Source: Branchiostoma floridae
Taxonomy: Eukaryota > Chordata > Leptocardii > Amphioxiformes > Branchiostomatidae
Assembly: GCF_000003815.2 (NCBI RefSeq)
Contig: NC_049986.1
Coordinates: forward strand, 12,512,968-12,576,967
Length of the DNA: 64,000 nucleotides
Reading direction: 5' to 3'
Part shown: one piece after another, positions 49,801 through 60,400 of the stretch
Layout: each line of letters starts with the position of its first letter
Position numbering within the stretch: position 1 is the stretch's first letter
Translations under genes and position numbers: made by a program
Notes under the pieces: model-generated
Told to the model about the DNA's origin: nothing
What the model saw: only the letters and a program-made list of their open reading frames with translations
The model's database searches: none

Positions 49801-52800
49801 TGTTACACAGCTCATCAGGAAGGTCTTTGATCCTGTTTCTGCTCAGATCTAGATGAGTCAAGTTTAGCAGCTGTCCAATACCTTTTGACACATACTGCAG
49901 GTTGCAGTTAGACATGTTGAGCTCCTGAAGTGCACTTTGCTGACAAAAGACTTGGGGAAAATCAAGGTCATCATTAGCAGACATGCTTGTTTCAGTCAAA
50001 CTCATATCTAGTCTAGTCAGATTAACTGGTAACTCCATTTCTTCTATCAGGTCACGGCATTCATGATGATAAGCTCCTTTAGGGTATGAATGACTCCTAT
50101 ATTGAGTATACATTCATTATAAGATTCACATCCTCTTAAGTCCATTCTGATAATGTCTCCATTGTATTTGAAGTCATCGGGAGGGGTTAGCCAAAGATTT
50201 TCACTGCATTGAAGTTTTACAGTCCCATGTCGCAACTCCTCTAATGCAATCCCATCTGATGGTATGTCTTCTTCATTCTCACATCATCTCTCCTGACATG
50301 CCTCTTCATCTAAGTAAACTACTTCAATCTGTATGAAATCAGGTAACTGTTCAGCTGTCTGCTGTTTGATAGACACCAGCTGCCAAAAGTCTACTGTTAG
50401 TTCTGTCAACTGTTTCAGTTCAGAGAGAAAGTCCAACTGATAACAACCACAGTGGAATAGTTTCAACGTACTCATGCAATTCAACAGTTTGACAGCATTA
50501 GGTAAATAATCAATCATATTGATGGATACATCAAGATATTCCAAAGAGAATAGGTTGCCAATCCTCTCTGGTAAGCGAGACAACTTATTATGCTGTAATG
50601 AAAGCCCTTTAAGTGAGGTAATGTTACACAGCTTATCAGGCAGGTCTTCAATCCTATTTCTGCTGAGATCTAGATGTGTCAAATTTACCAGCTGTCCAAT
50701 ATCTTCTGGCACACAATGTAGTCCACATTTAGACAAAGTGAGTTCCTGAAGTGCACATTGCTGATAGATGACTTGGAGAAAATCAAGCTCATATTTACCA
50801 AACATGCCTGACAAAATTGGACTTATACATGTATCTACATGTAGTCTAGTAAGATTAACTGGTAACTCTATTTCTTTTATCACGTGAAAGTCGGCGATCG
50901 TGATGATAAGCTCCTTTAGAGTATTGATGACTCCTATAATGAGTGTTATGATATGATAAAATTCACGTCCTCTCAAATCCATTCTAATAATGTCTCCGTT
51001 GTATTTGAAGTCATCAGGAGGGGTTACAGAAAGATCTTTACTCCACCGCAGTTTTATGATCCCATGTCGCAAATCTTCTAATGCAATCCCATCTGATGGT
51101 ATGTCTAGTTCATACTCACAGAATCTCTCCTGACATGCCTCATTATCTAAGTAAACTATTTCAATCTGTATGAAATCAGGTAACTTTTCAGCTGTCTGCT
51201 GTTTGATAGACACCAGCTGCCAAAAGTCTACTGTTAGTTCTGTCAACTGTTTCAGTTCAGAAAGAAAGTCCAACTGATAACAACCACAGTGGAATAGCTT
51301 CAACGTACTCAGACAATTCAACAGTTTGATGGAATTAGGTAAATAATCAATCGTATTCATGGATACATCAAGATATTCCAAAGAAAATAAATTGCCGATC
51401 CTCTCTGGTAAGCTGGATAACTTATTTTGTTGCAATGAAAGCCATTTAAGTGAGGTAATGTTGCACAGCTTATCAGGAAGATCTTCAATGCTGTTTTTGC
51501 TGAGATCTAGGTGCATCAAATTTACCAGCTGTCCAATATTTTCTGGCACACATTGTAGTCCACATTTAGACAAATTGAGATCCAGAAGTGCACTTTGCTG
51601 ACTGACTATTTTGGAGAAATCATCATCAAATACGCCATGATTATATGCGCAATTACTAGTATAACACTGATGTAAACTCATATTTAGTCTAGTCAGATTC
51701 ACGGGTAATTCTATTCCTTTTAGGTCTGTATCAAGGTTACGGAAGGTAAGGATAAGCTCCTGTAGGGTATGAATGACACTTAGATTGAGTGTAAAGCCAT
51801 CATCAAGATGACTTCCACCCAACTCCATTTTGATAATATCTCCATTGTATCTAAAGTCATCAGGAGGGATTATTTGCAACTGATTATCACAGCATTGCAG
51901 CTTTATTACACCATGCATTAAATCTTCTAATGAAATCCTGTCTGATTCTACATATCCTTCACACTCAAGGAACATCTCTTGACATTTCCTTTTATCTAAA
52001 CAAACTACTTCAATTTGCACAGAACCTGGTAACTGTTCAGCTATCTGCCGTTGTATGGAGACCAGCTGCCACAAGTCCACTGTTAGTTCTTTCAACTGCG
52101 TAAGTTCAGACAGAAAGTCCATTTGATAGCAACCACAGTGGAACATTGTCAGTTTCTGCAGTGATGACAGTTTGGCCATTGATACAGGAAGCATCATATC
52201 TGTGATATAATTCATTGATATATTTAACTCTGTCAATGAGGGAAAACCTCCTATTGAATCAAGTAAAGTCTGAAGATTGCAATTTGACAAATTCAATTGC
52301 CTAATGGTATCCTTAAACCAACATATAATACATGTCTGCTTGAGTTCACACTGTAAATGTTCACTGAACCCACCTTCAGTCATTTCTTTTGTGTCAATTG
52401 TAACTTTCAAATATCCGTCATCTTTTCTTGCAATGAAGTGAGCTCCAGTTCTAGCAGAAGTAGGGTTATCATTACATTTAACAGTCACAGTCCATTCTAT
52501 ATTCTTCCATGGCATGGTCTTCAACTCAGACACATGGCTCAGATCCTGTAGCCTTTTTATATCCCAACAGAGAGTGTTGAGGTTTGTAAGTCTTGCAATG
52601 TCAACAGGAAAGGATGCAATATTGTTTTCTAGCAGATTTAAGTAAATAAGACTTTGTGTTTGTAAAACACCCTCTGGTATCATTTGAAATTTATTATAGG
52701 AAAAATCAAGGTGCTTCAAATTTGGAAACTTTGTAGCAGGTAGCTGTTGGACAGAATTGTAAGACATGTTAAAAATCTCCAATGAAAGTAATTCATGTAC

Positions 52801-54475
52801 CCCTGGGGGAATGGACTGGAGTTTGTTATGGGACACATTGAGAATCCTCAGTTTTGACAGAAGGTGTATCTCTTCTGGAAGAGCTGACAACAAATTGTGA
52901 CTAAGGTCAAGGTGTGTTAGTCTAGAGGGCCCCACCACTGGACTGCTGACTGAAAATGCTTTGATCCTGTTATGACTGAGTAGTATAGCTGAAGGGTGAT
53001 GAATATCAAAGAACTCTGGTAAAGTGTAAAGTCCTATACCTGAGAGGTCAATGTCACCCTTACAAATGTCAGCAGCATTGATTTCATATCCCTGACTCAA
53101 GGAAATTACAAGCTTTCCTTCCATCTCCTCAAAATACCATTCATCCTTATCTGTTAAATGTACATATTGTCTATGATCAACGCAGACTGTCACTCTTCTT
53201 TCCATACAAAAGTCTGACATGAGTTGATGTTCAGAGTCTTGGATAGGGTTGCCTGTGAAATGTATCTCTTGAAGTACAGGAAATGCACCATGTTTCAAAA
53301 ATGGCACAAGTGAAATTTGGTTGTGCTTTAAATTAAGATGCACAATCTTAACTAAATCCTCACAATTATCTGGCAAGCTGGTAATGGAATTACAGGCTAC
53401 ATCCAATGTTTGTAGCTCTGTGAGCTCTACAATAGATAAAGGGAGCCTCACCAGTTGGTTATCAAATACTTTGAGATGTTTTAACTTTTTAAGGTTGGAA
53501 ATGCTCTCTGGAATTTCTGTTATTGAATTGTCACAAAGATTCAATTCCTCCAGATTGACAAGACTTTTGAAAACTGATTCTGGCAGTGATGAAATTCTGT
53601 TACAACTTAAGTGAAGAATCCTAAGCTTCTTAAGGTTACCAATATTTCCTGGCAAATAGCCAAGGTCACAAACAGACAAGTTTAACTCCTCTAAATCTGA
53701 CAACTGGCAAAGCTCCTGAGGTAGAGTCTGGAGAGACTGGTTCCACCTGAGATTGAGCACCTTTAGTGATAACAGATTCCCTATCAATGGAAACACTTCT
53801 GACAGTTCATTATCTGAAACATCAAGCTCCTCAATACTCCGGAAGGAAAATACCTGCTCGGGTATGGTGACAAGGGAATTGTTTCGATAAATTAACACTT
53901 TCAGTGCCTGCATGTTTTCCATTCCTTTAGGAAACACCTGTATTGTGTTACCAGATATGTTCAATTCTTCAAGATTTGATAAAGATGAGATAGAGTCAGG
54001 TAGGTGGGAGAGTTTGTTGCAACTGATGTCCAAATATCTAAGCTGAAACAACAGACCTATGTCTGTGGGTATGACTTTGATGATGTTACGTTGGAAATTT
54101 AGGGCCTGTATGTCATGTTGCTGGAATACCTGGTCTGGCAGACTTGACATTTTCCTCCCAGACAGGTCTAGCTCAAGGAGTCCATCATCATTTTTTCTGG
54201 GTTTTATGATTTGCTCCTCAGTCTCATCGCTGTCTGTTTCTCTGTTATGACAACAAATAAAATGCCATGCTGTATTCATGAACCATGATCCAATAATACA
54301 GAAGAGTCTAGCTTGCAGAGCATCATTAGTTTGGCAAATTGGAAAATCAGGAAATATGATGTTAGAAAATGTTTGGTACTCACCTTAACATAGGGCCAGG
54401 ATTTTGCTCAATGTCTCCTGCCTGTAGTAGAAGTTTGTGTGCCATCATGAACCAGACCAACAGGCAAGACATCAT
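42674..54475 (-). CDS. 2A-LRR-ROC-COR-OTU-glycosyltransferase fusion gene
   Basis: Predicted exons: 54475-54384 (2A-like leader), 54241-45867 (LRRs, ROC, COR, containing a gap), 45633-45532 (linker), 45152-44914 and 44580-44316 (OTU), 44170-44096 (linker), 43863-42674 (GT4). Every junction has GT-AG sites and matching phase; about 3,440 codons without the gap. ROCO proteins are LRR-linked GTPases, OTU domains cleave ubiquitin chains, and GT4 enzymes move sugar from nucleotide donors. None of the OTU or GT exons has its own good start: the GT exon's first ATG would cut off the first beta strand of its fold. The position resembles an immune receptor with effector domains. Defects: TGA at 50286-50284, a frameshift near 50,050, and stops beside the gap. 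Alternatives are three separate genes or a young pseudogene. Confidence 0.75.
44096..44170 (-). CDS. Small linker exon between OTU and GT domains
   Basis: Twenty-five residues or so (GDSNKTSQPGVGPCDIIIRA...). Phase 1 in, phase 1 out, with a GTAGGT donor. The upstream polypyrimidine tract is weak (T-rich, AAAG acceptor), so this is the least certain exon. Without it the OTU and GT exons would still be phase-compatible. Confidence 0.55.
44316..45152 (-). CDS. OTU-type deubiquitinase domain (two exons)
   Basis: Exons 45152-44914 and 44580-44316 join in phase 0. The first encodes the catalytic Asp-Cys block PKDGNCLFHAVSDQL. The second ends with the catalytic histidine block AENHYASLDG. The SWIM-like middle (VWGDHIVLQALASMLGRDIRIV) is typical of OTU proteases. 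All three catalytic residues are present, so activity is plausible. Directly upstream, VWERFRSMSIEM continues the reading frame from the ROCO linker exon, tying the domain to the COR part. Confidence 0.9.
45532..45633 (-). CDS. Linker exon between COR and OTU
   Basis: Thirty-four residues, charged (WQQRRKRALEECGKSPAPEE). The acceptor CTAG has a good T-rich tract, donor CAG/GTAAAA. It completes a threonine codon from the COR exon and gives a glutamate codon with the OTU exon. Confidence 0.7.
45867..46638 (-). CDS. COR domain segment
   Basis: Open from the gap to donor A/GTATGT at 45867. Shows COR features: RGIVSKQMLQCLWKDMKLSG, a LLQKFDLCFEM block and a PPVYRFPWLL core. The C-terminal part carries a Cys-rich VCPHCLKLG. 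COR dimerises ROCO proteins and relays GTPase state. The reading frame is open right up to the gap. Confidence 0.8.
46639..46738. other. Assembly gap (100 N)
   Basis: Exactly 100 N between the ROC and COR segments. Missing sequence may contain an intron or coding bases. Confidence 0.95.
46790..50112 (-). CDS. LRR repeats and ROC GTPase segment
   Basis: Open frame of about 1,100 codons after the frameshift. It starts with LRR modules D and E, then a run of about ten 23-residue LRRs (for example LQELEELILEHNQIEQLPDS). Then follows the ROC GTPase with P-loop GEVAAGKTSL (about 47,262-47,222), Walker B-like HDFGGH and G4-like ATHIDR. The pattern is closest to MFHAS1/LRRK-type ROCO proteins. The segment ends at a TAG directly before the gap; a GAG/GTAGAG donor near 46,843 would remove it if an intron starts there. 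Confidence 0.85.
48760..52070 (-). repeat. Five tandem LRR modules, about 785-848 bp each
   Basis: The WQLVSI-coding segment occurs at about 52,060, 51,212, 50,375, 49,553 and 48,768, giving spacings near 848, 837, 822 and 785. Modules B and C are the most alike, over long stretches almost identical at DNA level. Growth by unequal crossing over is likely. Confidence 0.85.
50047..50286 (-). pseudogene. Module with nonsense codon and frameshift
   Basis: The stretch reads as module C continuation. It starts with a TGA replacing a phenylalanine codon of module B and ends with a 4-base deletion relative to module B, after CTTATCATCA. No good splice sites would remove both. Reading frames on both sides are open for kilobases, so sequencing or assembly error in a tandem repeat, or a very young allele defect, are both possible. 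Confidence 0.6.
50284..54241 (-). CDS. N-terminal LRR segment with 800-bp modules
   Basis: Begins at a CATAACAG acceptor and continues as about 1,320 codons of LRRs. First come about a dozen canonical repeats (LPDSISSLSNLEELNISGN type), a non-LRR spacer near 53,080-53,220 (DKDEWYFEEMEGKLVISLSQ), a second LRR block, then modules A-C of a long tandem unit. Each module has LRRs plus a spacer with a WQLVSI...YNGDIIKM signature. The TGA at 50286-50284 falls where module B has TTC, the following codons stay alignable, so it is a point lesion rather than the true end. Confidence 0.85.
54384..54475 (-). CDS. First coding exon with 2A-like peptide
   Basis: The only in-frame ATGs start at 54475 and 54472 (MM). 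The exon encodes a hydrophobic leader (SCLLVWFMMAHKLLL) and then QAGDIEQNPGP and MLR. It contains the 2A consensus D-[VI]-E-x-N-P-G-P, whose translation skips the Gly-Pro bond. The exon ends AG/GTGAGT and completes an arginine codon with the A at 54241, giving MLRETDSDETEEQ into the first LRR. Similar signal-like 2A leaders are known on sea urchin NLR proteins. Skipping would free the big protein from its leader; failure would send it to the secretory route. Confidence 0.85.
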
Positions 54476-55010
54476 TACATCACAGCATCTGGACTGTGGA
54501 TGACAGTGGAGCTGGTAGGTCTGGACTTCAGTCTGATATAAAGTAGGCAAAAGCCCATCCAATGGCAACCTATTGGAGTGACCAGAGTCATCATCAGAAA
54601 TTTAAAGTAACTACTTGTGATTACCTTTACTTGGTGGATACAAATACTATGTCTATAACCCATGACTAGATCTAAGAGTGTCTGTCAGTGAATGAATGAT
54701 ATGGGAGTGACTGGCACTCAAATTCTTTTTATCATAGCAATCATATGAAGAGTGTAACAGTTACAGATAGCAGTACCGGTACATGTAGTTTTCACCATAT
54801 TATGTACTGGCAGTGAGATACAAGAAAATCACTGTAAAGGCAAATGTATGGGTCTTTTTGTATCCATGTGTACATGTAGGTAACAAGTTAAACATTAAAA
54901 AACACCAATAGGGAGATATATTATTAAACAAGTGCTGAAAAAGACTTGCAATACAAGGCAGAGCAAGATACTTGCTAGGAAGTTGCAAGAAAATGATGAG
55001 TCTTACCCGA

Positions 55011-55140
55011 CTACTTTGCCTTGCCCATCTCCCATCACCTTGTCCCAAATCTGTGCCAGGATGACCCCCACCAGCAGGGCTGATGCCTGGGACCAACATC
55101 GGACAGACCTGGGAGCCGGGTTTTGGAAACAACCAATCCG
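55011..55140 (-). other. Possible 5' UTR exon upstream of fusion gene
   Basis: A minus-strand CGG/GTAAGACTC donor at 55010 follows a GC-rich segment. It could be a noncoding first exon of the fusion gene. No independent support; it may belong to an unknown gene. Confidence 0.25.
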
Positions 55141-55219
55141 AGCCCGGTATGTAGCCAAGTCCACACCCATGGTGTTCTTAGCTTACACTGTGGATTGCAA
55201 TGGAATGGCCATTGGATGA

Positions 55220-57454
55220 TATCAAATGCAAGATATCCATGATTGACACATTATAGCCATGGGTGTTTATGTCAAATACTGGAGAATCAAGCAGTAAGTG
55301 GACTGCATGCCTCTCATTCTTTATTAGGTTTACCCATAAAGTATTAACGTTCTGCCATTTACCACAACATGAATTGGAATAAAATTTTCCTCATTGACTG
55401 ATATGCAAATCTATTCCTAATTCACACCGTTGGGACTTGGCATATAATGTTGATCTTCATCAAAGTTACCCACAGGGAAAAAAAAACATTCATTTCATCC
55501 ATCATCAAAACATTTATTTATCTCATCCTGACTTCAAAAGAAAACTGGTAGAGGTCTGATGATGTCACTTCTTCTGGAGTGCCTTTAGGATTTCCACTTC
55601 TCACTTAGGCAGCCTCACTTAGTATTCAAGCATTTTTTCCGTCCTACATTTGCTCTGGGGGTCAAGGAAAAATATAGTTTTGTGTGACCTTTGAACCCTT
55701 GCCAGGTATGTCGTTTCATCTCAAAAGCCGTGACGGATTTGTTGGGCTTTGTTCCGAACTTTAGGCTGGCAGATGAAAGTTAACAAAACTAATGACTATG
55801 TATTACAGGCCATTGCAGATTAACTCAATAGTGTTATACATATAGCTGTTACTGACGGTAACTTTTGGTCGTTCAATGTCAAAGTGACATTGGAACAACT
55901 GCGAACAACATCGGAAAACATGTCCGCCGTTTAGAACAAAGGTGCACCGACTGCCTGCCAAGTTCCCAGTGGATGGTTCAACTCCAACCCTATTGTTTAT
56001 TTACAATGTAACCCTCAATAATGAGGGATAGTTAAGGAATATATCATGGAACTATTACCTTGTATAGTCATGGCAACGGAGGACGGTTTTGTGGGGCATT
56101 CAGGACGGATGCAGAACACCTGGGAACACGTTCTTAAGGTTCCGCTTTCGTGTGTAATGTTATCCCTCACCGGGGATTCCCCTCCGTCACTGGAAATCAC
56201 CAATATATATATATATGTACAGGTTTATGTCATCGGTGGAAGGGACATTCATTTCTGGATTATTTTACCAGATACAGGTAGCCTGTAAATCCAAGTCTTC
56301 CCTTTGATTGAAAACTGTCTTCTAGGTAACGTTACCTTTGATGATATAGCACATGTATTTCATCGCATTGGTGACTGACCAAATTACACCCGGAAGTGCG
56401 AAGTACCATTACGCTGCCGACTCACCTTGACAACAAGTAGTTCTAGTTCAACTTCGTAGCAAAAAAAACACATCTATAAGAATGTTTCTTAAATTGTTCA
56501 TCTTTTTTTGAAGATATACGCAATTAATCTTTCTTCATTTTTGCCCCAAAACGATATCCGTACAGTAGGTGATGCTTACAGGTGTCTTTTGTCGAGTTTG
56601 AAAGTCCTCTTTTCATCTTCAACACTTATGGATAAATATTGATCCTCAGAATTACCATGTCACGCCCTTCACACCCAATAGCTTTCGATTCGCGGCCTTC
56701 CACGAGCGCTGGGGGAGCGCTGATTCGCGGTTCAATATCATGGGCCCAGGTTCTTTTGCCGCGAAGGGTTTGTATGGCGAGCCCAGACACGACCTTTGCG
56801 GCATAAAAACTAACCCTGGCCCAAGAATGACATGTCAATACACATGTAGACAATCCGTCTCGCCTGAATATTTGCCTTTTTATGGACTCGTCAACAGAAC
56901 GATACAATGACTCAATAAGCATTGCAATTTTTAAAAAGCATCAGAAATTCAATGATTGAACACTAATTACAGCAGTATTCACATATAACAGACTTGAAAA
57001 GTTTCTGAAAACCTTTTACTGTTCGCGAATCTGACTCAGAAGTACATTCCTGGTAGCTGTGCTACTAAAGAACTGAAAGAATCTAGATGCAATACATAGC
57101 GGTTGAAATGGGGGTATGATAAGAAACATCAAAGGTGGGTGTCCCAAACACCACTAACGTTACTACAAAAGTACAAACTTTAACTATGATTCGCCTCTGC
57201 TCTGATCTCAAATTGTAGCTACTATATCAACAAGTCCAACATATTAGCATTAACAGTCATCTCCTGTGTTGGTAAATGACATAGTGGAAAGGTTTACTAG
57301 CTGCATCCAAGACGAGCACAACACATGGTCAAGGCTGTTAAAAATCCACTCACACAATACACAGCGCTGCTAATGTTGCATCAAGAAAAAAAGTATTTTT
57401 AAAGACAATATCCGTCAACAGTATATGACTTCCAAAAACAACCAGGTTAAACCC
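55220..57454. other. Intergenic stretch without recognised gene
   Basis: No splice-consistent coding was found. One 98-codon minus frame near 56,626-56,922 lacks family similarity. Confidence 0.5.
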
Positions 57455-60400
57455 TCACATAAGGAATGCATACTTATCAACATCAACATTCTGCTCTTTT
57501 AAAAATTTACATAGTCTTTCTCTTGTCGCTCTGTCTCCTGCTCTGTCTCTCCAGTCGTCTAACATGTAGAAGACTTGTTTCCGCAGTTTGCTGTGCTTGT
57601 CCTTGTACCTGTGCACGTCAGCTGGTGTGGAGCCCAGGCTTATGGCGATTTGTTGCCACTCGTTTCCCAGGTTACGGGAAAGCTTCTTCAGGTCCTTATG
57701 ACTGACCCTCTTACCACTTTCTGTTGAACCTAAATTACAAGAAACAAAATGTTTATTTCAAGCCTTCTTCTGATGTCTTTATACTGTGCGAAGATTTGAT
57801 AATGCACTTTGTTCAGTAACATCGAAAAAATCGCAATATCTGACAAATTGTTCATAGCCGCAAAAGAAAAGCCAATGTTTCTTTAGTTTCGTTACAATAT
57901 TGCAGTTTACGATGGTCTATTTTCCCAGATGGACGCCATTGATTTAAAACTCTAGCTCTTACCGTGTTTAGGAGGTGGTGTGCTCTTCAACCGCCGTGCG
58001 GAGCGTTGTCGTGGGAAACAACCCCCAGATTCTTCTTCCATGTAGTCTTCATCTGACGGAAAACAAAATCATAAACTAACATGGGAAAGTGTGAGCAGAG
58101 TTTCTTTCAGTTTAAGATGATTTACGAAATGTAGGTATTCGTTGCAGATGATGATTTCTCTGCGCTTACACTGTTTGTAATATAGGTGAACATCATACTG
58201 ATATACTTAACACTTACCACTAAAAGAAGCATGCTTGTTTGCTTCTCGCTTCCTCTGTTCTGTTGTTGACTTTGCCGTCCTTGCATCTTTTTTGCCTTTC
58301 GGTGTCTCAAAATCTTTCTTATTTTGTCTTGTTGTCTGGACTTCTACCTTGGCGAGGAGGGGTGTTGTGACATCTTCATTGGTTTTCTCATCCTTCTCAT
58401 CTGATGTTTTTGGCACATTTGGCTCTTTGCTGCCATCTGTCCTCTCATCGTTCGCCATCTTATCATCTTTGGTTGCCACTTCTTTGGCCTTTGGCGTTAA
58501 CTGTCTGTTCTCGTCTGGTTTCTGTGCTGTTTCCAGGCTCTGCACTGTTTCACGAACTACATGTACATCTACTTCTGTCGTTTCCTGTTTCGTTGTCTTT
58601 TCTTCAACAGTTGTGTTGTTTCCGTCATTTTCATTGGTCTTTTTGCTCACATCTTCCGTAGGCTCTTCGAATATGTCGCCAATTCTGTGAAGATGACAAT
58701 AGGTAATCTGTAATCATGATTTCGATGAAGCAACTTGTTGTTAGCATGAACGCTCATCTGTGTCGGTACATCCCACATGCATTGTATAGGCTAGTCATTT
58801 TTTTTAGTTCATTACAAATGTGTTGCTATGTGAAACCACCATCTCTGCAAGAGTGCATTATCATCTAGGAACACATTTTTAATACAAACCCACCCGTACA
58901 GCCCTGACGGAAGAGACGTGTATCTGGTCCTTCTCAATGGCTGTGGGGACGGCAGTCCAGCTGTCAACATATAATACAACAAACTTTACCATGAGTCTTA
59001 CAACATCGACACAATCAGTGCTACTTAGATCAGTGTACCAACTTTAGTGTTTTATGGAGAAATGTTCAGTCTATTTAATACGATGAAAAATACTACTTAG
59101 GAAGGTTTCACTTCTCAGGATGTCGTATACCTGCAAGTTTATAAATCTGGTAGAGGAGATATCACTGATATAGGTAGACGTTTATCAAGTATTCCCGTAC
59201 CTGGAGAACTTCCTTTCTTGACCTCTAGACTGGCGAGCACCTCATCAGTGACTGGAGGCCGTTCTCCGAAATGTGCTGTGATGACTTCTATCAGGGTGGT
59301 CAGGTTGGACGTGCGCTGGAATGCAAGCAAGCAAGGTAAATGATTGGACGCGTTTTCGGAGTGTTGATTCAGGCGTAACGTTATATAATTAAGGTACGTT
59401 CGTTGAACTGTCAAGTTGTCAAAGCCATCACTTCTCTGACAATTCGAAGGGACTGTTTCAAATCATGTAGAGTGCAGTTTAATCTTGTACAGCGTTTTCT
59501 ATGTCTCAGTAATTGAGATAGCGACGTCGACTCTGTCCCTTGAAACTTCATTTAAACATGGTCAAGCACATGATATGACAAAGTGACACGTGTAACTAAT
59601 TTTTTTAAAAGTTTTATTACGTTCGAAAACCATAACAGGTTGGCCTTGGTACCATCCGGGTAGTAGTTTGTTCCTATATTCGCTTCTGTAATAGCAGAGA
59701 AGCAACTGTATATATTGTATGATAAATGTTGGAGCGAGAGGCGACTGTATGTAGTGTATAATAAACGTCTCAGCGAACTTCTATCCGGATAGTACCAACG
59801 CTATGGACAGATATGAGCCTTTATAAAACTCACATAGTTCCAGTCCTCCAGGTAGGGGAAGGTTATCTTCCCGCTCGTCTCCACACACAGGCACACCTTA
59901 CTCTCCACAATAGGCGTCGTGCCTGTATCGGTGCACGTGGGCCGTACCAGACAGGTGGGAGGGTCGTGGGGGAACTTCCGTGGCAGCACGAACACCATCG
60001 GGATGCCGTAATGTTTGCCTGTGTTGTAGAGAAGGAAAACATTCTAACATCCAAAACTCGGTAACAACGTAACCATCTTTCTAGGTTGGAACAATAGATG
60101 TAACGTTATCTTAAGATCACTGATATTGATACTAAATGTAATGCGTACATCACGCAGCACCCATACAATCTATTGATGTTGGGTCCATATCAACAAGTAT
60201 GATTTCATTCTTTTGATGAGTTTATACACATTGTGATGCATACCTTTGTGCCTGATAGGAACAGCACCCTCCAAGCAAAGCCGGACTGTAGATCCGATGT
60301 GACCGGCTTCCGCCAGACCTGCGCAAGGACGTGCATTGTTTACAGCTTTGTAACTTATACCGTTTGTTTTCATTTATCATAACTGCCTTGTTCTTAATTA

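Noticed and set aside
54476-54568. Longer N-terminus upstream of the 2A leader
   Set aside because: The frame is open but holds no ATG; it would need a TTG start.
54932-55219. 95-codon plus-strand open frame
   Set aside because: No recognised family and no splice-linked partner; the opposite strand may hold a noncoding exon.
56626-56922. 98-codon minus-strand open frame
   Set aside because: No similarity or splice partner.
58235-58690. 151-codon plus-strand open frame
   Set aside because: Antisense of the low-complexity linker exon of the UEV-death-domain gene.
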